A stretch of 64,000 bases of DNA, taken from Kushneria phosphatilytica (lineage in GTDB: Bacteria > Pseudomonadota > Gammaproteobacteria > Pseudomonadales > Halomonadaceae). A program made the position numbers and the translations under genes. The stretch lies in contig NZ_CP043420.1 of assembly GCF_008247605.1 (NCBI RefSeq), positions 3,410,001-3,474,000 on the forward strand. Direction: 5' to 3'. The stretch's first letter is position 1, and each line of letters begins with the position of its first letter. Shown here piece after piece: positions 46,255 to 52,891 of this stretch. The notes under the pieces are model-generated. The model was not told the origin of the DNA, ran no database searches, and saw only the letters and a program-made list of their open reading frames with translations.

Positions 46255-47460
46255 TCAGGGCGTTTCGGGCGTGATTCGAACCAGCCGGCCATCTCGCTGA
46301 TCGGTCAGTACCCAGAGTGCACCATCCGGCCCCTGGGCGACATCGCGTACCCGGCCGAGGTCTTCCAGCAGCCGCTCTTCACCGCTGACCCGATCGCCCT
46401 CCAGCGCCAGGCGCACCACTCCGCCGGGCCTGAGCGAGGCGATCAGCAGATTGCCCTGCCACCCCGCAAAGCGATTGCCGGTATAGAAGGTCATGCCACC
46501 GGGCGCGATCACCGGGTCCCAGTAGTAAATCGGCTGTTCCATGCCCTCGTGTTTTGTAATGCCCTCACCGATCGGCGCACCGGAGTAGTCCTCGCCATAG
46601 GTGATTACCGGCCAACCGTAGTTGTGCCCCGCCTCGGGCCGATTGAGCTCATCGCCGCCCTGAGGGCCGTGCTCGATGGTCCAGAGCGCGCCGCTTCCGG
46701 GGCGCAGAGCCGCCCCCTGAATATTGCGATGGCCGTAGGACCAGATCTCCGGACGAGCCTCGTCGCGACCGACAAAGGGATTATCGTCGGGAATCGAGCC
46801 ATCGCGATTGATACGCACCACCTTGCCGAGGTCACTTTCCAGTGACTGTGCCTGCTGACGCGGTTCGGGCAGCGAACGTTCACCGAGGGTAATGAAGAGA
46901 TGCCCCTCGCCATCGGGAATAACCCGGGAGCCAAAGTGTTTGGTGGAGTCCCAATCAGGCTGCTGATGAAAGATCGGTTGTACATCGGTCAATCGACTGC
47001 CGTCGGTAGAGAGCGTCGCCCGCACCACTGCCGTGCCGTTCTTGCCATGCTCGCGCGGCTCGGAGTAGCTCAGATAGAGCCGCCGATTGTCGGCAAAGCC
47101 CGGATCGAGTACGACATCGAGCAACCCACCCTGGCCGCGCGCATCGACCTCGGGCACGCCCGTGATCGGCTCGGAGATATCGCCTTCGGCAGTGATCACA
47201 CGCAGCCGCCCCGGGCGCTCGGTCACCAGCATGCCGCCCTGGGGCAGAAATGCCAGCGCCCATGGATGCACCAGACCATCCGCCACCACTTCGACCTGCA
47301 GTTCAACCGTCGACTGCATGGCAGGCGCCCGGGTCTGGGCAGGGAAGGCGGGCTGCTGATCGGGCGCATTGGGGGGCGGTGCCTCCATCGGCGCGCCGTG
47401 GGCAGCCAGTGAGGGGGCCAACAGCAGGCTCAGGGTAGTGGCGAACAGGGCAACACGCAT
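46255..47460 (-). CDS. Periplasmic PQQ-type sugar dehydrogenase
   Basis: A 401-residue protein with a signal peptide (cleavage near AAHGAP) and a six-bladed beta-propeller of the soluble glucose/sorbosone dehydrogenase family (YliI-like). Family blocks: LVHPWALAFLPQGGMLVTERPGRL, LVDVVLDPGF-type LLDVVLDPGFADNRRLYLSY, SYGHRNIQG, EHGPQGGDELN, and the late RVRDVAQGPDGALWVLTD. It oxidises aldoses in the periplasm with PQQ. ATG 47460 has GGAGGAG eight bases upstream. The residues after the signal are Pro-rich (about 25-40). Confidence 0.92.
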   Translation of the reverse strand: MRVALFATTLSLLLAPSLAAHGAPMEAPPPNAPDQQPAFPAQTRAPAMQSTVELQVEVVADGLVHPWALAFLPQGGMLVTERPGRLRVITAEGDISEPITGVPEVDARGQGGLLDVVLDPGFADNRRLYLSYSEPREHGKNGTAVVRATLSTDGSRLTDVQPIFHQQPDWDSTKHFGSRVIPDGEGHLFITLGERSLPEPRQQAQSLESDLGKVVRINRDGSIPDDNPFVGRDEARPEIWSYGHRNIQGAALRPGSGALWTIEHGPQGGDELNRPEAGHNYGWPVITYGEDYSGAPIGEGITKHEGMEQPIYYWDPVIAPGGMTFYTGNRFAGWQGNLLIASLRPGGVVRLALEGDRVSGEERLLEDLGRVRDVAQGPDGALWVLTDQRDGRLVRITPETP

Positions 47461-47599
47461 GGGCAAGGCTCCTCCGGGGATCACGTGGCTTCTACGCTAG
47501 CACCCCCATCGCCGACGCGAGTGACAGGCCAGGGCTGGCTTCAGCTGCACGTCGCGTGAGAATGCGATGAAGCCCTGCAGCAATATTTTTTGGCTCGCT

Positions 47600-47627
47600 C
47601 TTGAATTTCTTCAACGCGCCACTATTT
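47600..47627 (+). promoter_or_regulatory. Candidate sigma-32 heat-shock promoter of the first Hsp20 gene
   Basis: CTTGAA (47600-47605) is separated by 13 bp from CCACTATTT (47619-47627), close to the sigma-32 consensus CTTGAA-N13/14-CCCCATNT. It lies about 110 bases before the Hsp20 start codon, leaving a structured leader. Confidence 0.6.
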
Positions 47628-47709
47628 AACATAATGTCTGAAGCGGGATGCTCACCGGAGGTCCTGCGATAGACCACCGAATGCCGCGAATGCGGGTCGG
47701 TGTCGACAG

Positions 47710-47734
47710 AACTTCGCTGATATTTCGGGAGGTT
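47710..47734 (+). promoter_or_regulatory. Candidate RNA thermometer of the first Hsp20 gene
   Basis: In the leader, AACTTC (47710-47715) can pair with GAGGTT (47729-47734), masking the Shine-Dalgarno GGGAGG five bases before the ATG. The stem includes one U-G pair and its upper part reads UUCGCU, near the U(U/C)GCU of ROSE elements. Melting on heat would free translation. Confidence 0.5.
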
Positions 47735-47739
47735 GAATC

Positions 47740-48258
47740 ATGTCTACCATGTCTCTGAGCCCACTGTTTCGTCGCAGCATCGGCTTTGATCGACTCAACG
47801 ATCTGTTTGAATACGCCATGCACAACGACGTACCCAGCTACCCGCCCTACAACGTCGAAAAACACGGCGATAACGACTATCGCATTGTGGTGGCGGCTGC
47901 CGGGTTCAATGAACAGGAACTGGCCATCGATGTCGAAAACCGGGTGCTGACCATCAGCGGCGGGCGTGACAGCGAAGGCGAGAACAGCGATCAGGAGCCG
48001 ATGACATACCTGCATCGCGGTATCGCCAAGCGCTCGTTCCGACTGGCCTTCCGACTCGATGAAAACATCGAGATCCGTGGCGCCCGGTTCGAGAATGGTC
48101 TGCTGATGATCGATCTGCTACGGGTTGTCCCCGAGCAGCAACGCGCCCGCCGCATTCCGATCAACGGCGATGAGACGCAATCGCTGAGCGATCAGTCGTC
48201 CTCACTGTCGGGATCGCAGACCGGCGTCAGCCGCAATGAGGCAGAAGTCACTGCCTGA
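47740..48258 (+). CDS. Small heat-shock protein (Hsp20/alpha-crystallin), first copy
   Basis: A 172-residue IbpA-like chaperone. The alpha-crystallin domain spans about residues 35-125: YPPYNVEKHGDNDYRIVVAAAGF, VLTISGG and FENGLLMIDLLR. The C-terminal I-x-I-type anchor appears as RRIPING near 138. A long Ser/Gln-rich tail follows. It holds unfolded proteins. CGGGAGG precedes the ATG. It forms a tandem pair with the second Hsp20 gene at 48693, separated by a terminator. Confidence 0.93.
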   Translation: MSTMSLSPLFRRSIGFDRLNDLFEYAMHNDVPSYPPYNVEKHGDNDYRIVVAAAGFNEQELAIDVENRVLTISGGRDSEGENSDQEPMTYLHRGIAKRSFRLAFRLDENIEIRGARFENGLLMIDLLRVVPEQQRARRIPINGDETQSLSDQSSSLSGSQTGVSRNEAEVTA

Positions 48259-48299
48259 TGCCTGAAGGGGGCCATTTTGCTCCCTCGGGACCATGACAA

Positions 48300-48336
48300 A
48301 AAGGCTCCGCCCTCTTCGGCGGAGCCTTTCGCTTTT
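48300..48336 (+). terminator. Rho-independent terminator after first Hsp20 gene
   Basis: A perfect 12-bp stem (AAAGGCTCCGCC / GGCGGAGCCTTT) with a 6-base loop, then CGCTTTT. Confidence 0.85.
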
Positions 48337-48444
48337 CGGGACAGGTCAAAAAATGGCCGTCACCCAGCGTCAGTGCATTTTTCTATCCGGTCAATAAATA
48401 CCATTAATATCCACTGGCTTATTGCTTTATGGCAGGAAAGAGGC

Positions 48445-48473
48445 TTTCAACAGACCTGTCGACGTATTATACT
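48445..48473 (+). promoter_or_regulatory. Candidate promoter of the second Hsp20 gene
   Basis: TTTCAA (48445-48450), 17-bp spacer, TATACT (48468-48473) resemble a vegetative promoter with a weak -35. It is about 220 bases before the second Hsp20 start, implying a long leader. No clear sigma-32 site was found here. The rest of 48337-48692 holds no gene. Confidence 0.4.
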
Positions 48474-48669
48474 AATGGTGTATTGAACAACCCCTTCTTG
48501 CCTGTCGTAACCGTTAGCGCAGCGCAATGCATCCCCGAACTGAGGTGTGTCACGTCAGCGACAGGATCTTTCGGTACCAGCGCTGCTCTCGGAAGAAGTT
48601 CTTGCCGGCTCTCCCGAGCGCTGATACCGATGCAGCACGGTCAAGCAGGTCAACGATGTTCCGGGTCAC

Positions 48670-48687
48670 ACTTTTGATTCGAGAGGT
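48670..48687 (+). promoter_or_regulatory. Candidate fourU RNA thermometer of the second Hsp20 gene
   Basis: ACUUUU (48670-48675) pairs with AGAGGU (48682-48687) across a six-base loop GAUUCG, six pairs including two U-G. The pairing places four uridines opposite the Shine-Dalgarno GAGAGG, which ends six bases before the ATG at 48693. This is the architecture of fourU thermometers. Confidence 0.62.
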
Positions 48688-48692
48688 CTTTC

Positions 48693-49211
48693 ATGGCATC
48701 GCTTGCTCACACTTCGCCGCTGTCTCACGACAACACTGCTGCTCTTCTGCCCGATCCGATTGCATCTGCTCAGCGAGGCGAAACACCGAGTTCGCTTCCC
48801 TGTGATATCGAACAGTACACGGACAATGATTATCGCCTGACGGTCCCTGCGACCGGTCTGAGTGGCCGGGATCTGTCGGTTCGGGTTGACGATCATGTCC
48901 TTACCATCAGCGCCCGAGCCGATGATGATCAGCGCGATCAGTCGGCCATCCGGCTCTATCGCGGCATCGAGCGTCAGCCGCTTGAACTCGCCTTCCAGCT
49001 GGATGACCACGTCAGCGTGCGTCGGGCACGACTGGCCAACGGGCTGCTGAGCGTCGACCTTCATCGCAGCGCAACCGAGGCCCGCCGGGCCCAGCGGGTG
49101 GTAGTCAACTCGGAAGCCGAAACCACCGTGCGTCAGCGGCTCTCCCGCATTCGTCCGCTGCGAGGCACGCGGCGCAGTCGTTCGGCCTATCTGAGCGCAA
49201 TCGACGAGTAA
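48693..49211 (+). CDS. Small heat-shock protein (Hsp20/alpha-crystallin), second copy
   Basis: A 172-residue paralogue of the first Hsp20, diverged. The alpha-crystallin core covers about residues 36-125: CDIEQYTDNDYRLTVPATGL, VLTISAR, YRGIERQPLELAFQL and LANGLLSVDL. Its anchor motif reads QRVVVNS. The C-terminus is strongly basic (RQRLSRIRPLRGTRRSRS), unlike the first copy's acidic tail, so the two products could have different partners or form hetero-oligomers. The initiation site is predicted to be temperature-gated by the hairpin at 48670-48687. Confidence 0.9.
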   Translation: MASLAHTSPLSHDNTAALLPDPIASAQRGETPSSLPCDIEQYTDNDYRLTVPATGLSGRDLSVRVDDHVLTISARADDDQRDQSAIRLYRGIERQPLELAFQLDDHVSVRRARLANGLLSVDLHRSATEARRAQRVVVNSEAETTVRQRLSRIRPLRGTRRSRSAYLSAIDE

Positions 49212-49239
49212 ACAGCCGCTGTTCATGACAGCATCCATC

Positions 49240-49271
49240 AAAAGGCCCCGCCGAATGGCGGGGCCTTTTTC
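49240..49271 (+). terminator. Rho-independent terminator after second Hsp20 gene
   Basis: A perfect 13-bp stem (AAAAGGCCCCGCC / GGCGGGGCCTTTT) with loop GAAT and T-run on the plus strand; the 5' A-run also gives TTTT on the minus strand, so it can act bidirectionally. Confidence 0.92.
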
Positions 49272-49293
49272 ATGGCATGCCGAGTGTCGACAC

Positions 49294-50436
49294 TTATCCC
49301 GGCGTAGGCGCTGATTCGGCAATCAGTCCTTCGCTCTTGAGGGTCTGCCAGAATTCGGCCGGGATATCGGCCTGCATCGACTGATGGTTCGCCTTCGCCT
49401 GTTCAGCGGTACGGGCACCGGGAATGGTCGCCGCGACCACATCCGGCGCCGCGGTAAACTGCAGCGCCGCAGTGCGCAAATCGGTGCCATGCTCGTGGGC
49501 GATGCGGCTGATCCGATCCCGCTGTTGACGATAACCCTGTGGGATATCGGTGCTGTACATCCAGTGATTGCTACCGGCGAGAAAGCCCGACCCCAGGGGG
49601 GCACCGATGACCAGCGGTACTTCGGCCCGGCGGGATTGCGGGAACAGCCGGCTCAGGGCATCCTGGTGGTTGAGCAGGGTGTACCGGGTGGCCTGCAGAA
49701 TGACATCCGGATCAGCATGTTCAATGGCTGCCAGCGAAGGCTCGATATCATTGACGCCCATGCCCCAGCCCCCGATGATGCCCTCTTCGCGCATCCGGGT
49801 CAGCTCCGGCATGGCGCCCTTGAGGGCCGTATCAAGATATTGTTTCCAGTCATCGCCCAGGTCCTTGTTACTGGGTGCCAGATCATGGATATACACCAGA
49901 TCGATCTTGGAGACCCCCAGGCGCTGCAGACTGTCCTCCAGCGAACGGCGCACCCCTGCAGCGGTATAGTCGTAGCGATAATTGAAGTTGAGATTGCCCT
50001 TCCAGATGCCGAGCTCGTCCACCGAAGCATCGGGCATCAGCAGTCGACCCACCTTGGTCGACAGCACATACTCCTCCAGCGGCTTGTCATCGAGGAAGTG
50101 GCCCAGTCGACGCTCCGAGAGCCCCAGCCCATACCAGGGCGAAGTATCGAAATAGCGCGTCCCACTCTTCCAGGCCGCTTCCAGCATCGCTTCGGCCTGA
50201 TCGTCGGGCGTGACCCGGAACATGTTGCCGAGCTGGGTTCCGCCGGCGCCATAATGATGTTGCGGCGGAAACAGATCCATCGCCAGCGGCGGCTTACCCG
50301 GAAGTGCCGGGTTGCCACTTCCGGGCGCCTGGCCGGCGGGATGGTGGCCATTGCCCGCGGCCAGTGCTCTGGTGCCGACGGTCGTGGCAGCGGCAGCGAC
50401 GGCTGCCTGAGTCAGAAATTCACGACGGTTGCTCAT
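49294..50436 (-). CDS. Tat-exported aldo/keto reductase
   Basis: A 380-residue AKR with a twin-arginine signal (NRREFLTQAAVAAAATTVG, residues 3-21) and ALAAG cleavage region. The (beta/alpha)8 core has the tetrad elements: Asp and Tyr in FDTSPWYG, Lys in VLSTKVGR, and His in LVYIHDLAP. The family resembles D-threo-aldose/pyridoxal-type dehydrogenases. Tat export would place a nucleotide-dependent enzyme in the periplasm after cytosolic folding with cofactor. AAGGGAGAG precedes ATG 50436. The frame extends to 50589 without a better start. Confidence 0.87.
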   Translation of the reverse strand: MSNRREFLTQAAVAAAATTVGTRALAAGNGHHPAGQAPGSGNPALPGKPPLAMDLFPPQHHYGAGGTQLGNMFRVTPDDQAEAMLEAAWKSGTRYFDTSPWYGLGLSERRLGHFLDDKPLEEYVLSTKVGRLLMPDASVDELGIWKGNLNFNYRYDYTAAGVRRSLEDSLQRLGVSKIDLVYIHDLAPSNKDLGDDWKQYLDTALKGAMPELTRMREEGIIGGWGMGVNDIEPSLAAIEHADPDVILQATRYTLLNHQDALSRLFPQSRRAEVPLVIGAPLGSGFLAGSNHWMYSTDIPQGYRQQRDRISRIAHEHGTDLRTAALQFTAAPDVVAATIPGARTAEQAKANHQSMQADIPAEFWQTLKSEGLIAESAPTPG

Positions 50437-50648
50437 GCACTCTCCCTTCTGCACGGCTTCCGGCTCTCCCGGATCACCGTGACTACGCCAGTCATCCAAT
50501 GAAAGATGCCCCCAGCCTGGCTGACCCGGCGTGGTCCGACCAGTCATGCACTCGCCCGCCTCGGGCTGGTGTCTGATGAGGCTCGTCACCGGGATAAAAG
50601 TGGCTTAAAGTAGTGCGCATTTGTCACACCTTCGACCCAGAGCAACCG

Positions 50649-52070
50649 ATGGCCTCTTCTGTCCTGTCTGCCGCGCCCTGTACTTCTCCCGATGATGCCC
50701 TTGATGACCGGACGCTGCTCGACCGGGTACTGGCGATCCACGACCAGCGACAGATCGCTGCCTTTCTCAATGAGGTCACGCCTGAACGCTGGTGCCGCGA
50801 GACCATCAACCGCTGGGTCAAGGGCCGCGCCACACCGCGCCTGTCGCATGCCGAGCATCGCCGCCTGCAGCGTCTGCTGCCCACCCCACCGACCTCCAGG
50901 CCGGCCTTCCGCTTCATCGACCTGTTTGCCGGCATTGGCGGTATCCGGCGGGGCTTCGACGCCATCGGTGGCGAGTGCGTATTCACCTCCGAGCGCGACC
51001 GCTTTGCCGTGCGTACCTATCGCGCCAACCATTACTGCCATCCCGACCGTCACCGCTTCAATCTCGATATTCGCGATATCACGCTCTCCACACGCGAGGA
51101 TATCGATGAAGAGACCGCCTACCGCCACATCAACGATGCCATCCCCGACCACGAGGTACTGCTGGCCGGTTTCCCCTGCCAGCCATTCTCGCTGGCCGGG
51201 GTCTCGAAAAAGAATTCACTGGGGCGCAAACACGGTTTCGAGTGTGATGCCCAGGGCACGCTGTTTTTCGATGTCGCCAGAATCATTGCTGCCAAGCGGC
51301 CACCGGCGTTTCTGCTCGAGAACGTCAAGAACCTCAAGAGTCACGATGGCGGCAAAACCTTTCGGGTGATCGTCGAGGCACTCGATGAGCTCGGCTATGA
51401 AGTGGCTGACGTCGAGGCGCCAAAGGGACGCGACCCCAAGGTGATCGATGCGCGCCACTTCCTGCCCCAGCATCGCGAGCGCATTGTGCTGGTCGGCTTC
51501 CGGCGCGATCTTGACGTCCATCAGGGCTTTACCCTGCGCGATCTCGAGCAGGTCATGCCCGAGCACCGCGCCAGCTTTGGTGAACTGCTCGATGAATATG
51601 TCGAGGAGCGCTATATCCTTTCCCCGAAGCTGTGGCGCTATCTGCACGATTACGCCCGCAAGCATCGCGAGAAGGGCAATGGCTTCGGCTTCGGACTGAC
51701 CGGGCCACAGGATGTCGCCCGTACCCTGTCGGCGCGTTATCACAAGGATGGCTCGGAAATTCTGGTCGATCGCGGCCTCGACCCGGCGCAGGCGTTCGAC
51801 AGTCCCCACAATCAGGCCCATCGCCCGCGACGGCTCACACCCCGCGAGTGCGCCCGACTGATGGGCTTCGACGGCCCCGGAGAGGCGAGCTTCGTGATTC
51901 CGGTCTCTGATACCCAGGCCTACCGGCAGTTCGGCAACTCGGTGGCCGTGCCGGTCTTCGAAGCCGTAGCCCGGTTGATGGCGCCGCGTATAGAAAGAAT
52001 CGTGAGCGCCAGCGCGGCGCCCACTGTGCCATCGCATCAGAGCGGTGACCGGTCAGCTCAGGTGCGATAG
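50649..52070 (+). CDS. dcm: DNA (cytosine-5)-methyltransferase, Dcm-like
   Basis: A 473-residue C5-methyltransferase, almost the same length as E. coli Dcm (472). After an N-terminal helical region (about 1-80, [16 protein letters not shown]) come motif [17 protein letters not shown] at 89-104, motif [13 protein letters not shown] with the catalytic Cys at 177 (the same number as in E. coli Dcm), motif VI LLENVKN, motif [15 protein letters not shown] and motif [11 protein letters not shown]. It probably methylates CCWGG. ATG 50649 matches Dcm; an in-frame GTG at 50613 is less likely. No restriction enzyme or vsr gene adjoins. Confidence 0.92.
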   Translation: MASSVLSAAPCTSPDDALDDRTLLDRVLAIHDQRQIAAFLNEVTPERWCRETINRWVKGRATPRLSHAEHRRLQRLLPTPPTSRPAFRFIDLFAGIGGIRRGFDAIGGECVFTSERDRFAVRTYRANHYCHPDRHRFNLDIRDITLSTREDIDEETAYRHINDAIPDHEVLLAGFPCQPFSLAGVSKKNSLGRKHGFECDAQGTLFFDVARIIAAKRPPAFLLENVKNLKSHDGGKTFRVIVEALDELGYEVADVEAPKGRDPKVIDARHFLPQHRERIVLVGFRRDLDVHQGFTLRDLEQVMPEHRASFGELLDEYVEERYILSPKLWRYLHDYARKHREKGNGFGFGLTGPQDVARTLSARYHKDGSEILVDRGLDPAQAFDSPHNQAHRPRRLTPRECARLMGFDGPGEASFVIPVSDTQAYRQFGNSVAVPVFEAVARLMAPRIERIVSASAAPTVPSHQSGDRSAQVR

Positions 52071-52681
52071 CTGGCCAACAGCCCCGCAACAAAGATGAAA
52101 AGGCCACCGAAAATACGATTGAGCAGGCGCTGCTGGCGTGGCGAGCGCAGCCAGCCGGCAATCACGGTGGCCAGCCCGGCAAAGCCGCACATGACCAGGA
52201 TATCGACGCCAATCATGGTCACGCCCATCACGGTAAACTGCAGGGGGCGTGGCAGGCTCGGGTCGAGAAACTGTGGCAGCAGGGCGATCAGAAAGATGGT
52301 CGCCTTGGGATTGGTCACATTGACCAGCACGCTGGTGGCAAAGCGCCTGAAGGCCGGCTCGTCAGGCCCTGCAATTTCACCCTCATCAGGCGACACCGCC
52401 CGCTCGCGCCATTTGGCCACCCCCAGATAGATCAGATAGGCCACCCCGATCCATTTGATCAGCGCAAACGCCAGCTCCGAGGAGGCCAGCAGCGTGCCCA
52501 GCCCCACGCCCACTACCAGCAGTTGAAGCCCCAGCCCGACCTGCAGACCGAGAATGGCTGGCAGCGTCCGCTTCAGGCCGTAGCGCAGGCCATTGGACAT
52601 GGTATTGATCGCCCCTGCGCCGGGGGTAATGCTGATCAGCAGCGTGGCGGCCAGAAAGGCCCAGAAGAGTTCCGGTGACAT
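52058..52681 (-). CDS. LysE/RhtB-family exporter
   Basis: A 207-residue inner-membrane exporter with about six helices. The family start [27 protein letters not shown] (GxGxINT-type pocket) and [15 protein letters not shown] are present. Members export amino acids such as homoserine, threonine or lysine. Its end overlaps the converging dcm by 13 bp. It is a single gene. Confidence 0.92.
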   Translation of the reverse strand: MSPELFWAFLAATLLISITPGAGAINTMSNGLRYGLKRTLPAILGLQVGLGLQLLVVGVGLGTLLASSELAFALIKWIGVAYLIYLGVAKWRERAVSPDEGEIAGPDEPAFRRFATSVLVNVTNPKATIFLIALLPQFLDPSLPRPLQFTVMGVTMIGVDILVMCGFAGLATVIAGWLRSPRQQRLLNRIFGGLFIFVAGLLASYRT

Positions 52682-52817
52682 GGTGGCGTGCTCGGACCGG
52701 GAGATTTGGAAGCTCCATCATACGCTCGCTCACGTGACGGTGGAATGACCCTGCCGCCGATGGCACCGGCCCGTCGCCCATTCGCGCCAGCGGTCATCAT
52801 CCCTGCCCCACGCGCAG

Positions 52818-52851
52818 CAAAACGCCCGCCCGGAATAGCCCGGGCGGGCGT
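52818..52851 (-). terminator. Terminator of the AraD1-KGSADH gene
   Basis: A perfect 12-bp stem (ACGCCCGCCCGG / CCGGGCGGGCGT, loop of six) which, read leftward, is followed by TTTTGC. Confidence 0.8.
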
Positions 52852-52891
52852 CCTCATGACCCCATGCGGGATCATGCCATGGCAGTCTCGA

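Noticed and set aside
47250..47438. Short rightward frames over the start of the sugar dehydrogenase
   Set aside because: Shadows of a well-supported gene on the other strand.
49384..50502. Rightward open frame of 372 codons
   Set aside because: Antisense shadow of the aldo/keto reductase gene, no initiation signal.
52058..52070. Frameshift or misassembly at the dcm / LysE overlap
   Set aside because: Both reading frames end normally with intact family C-termini; a 13-bp convergent overlap is ordinary.
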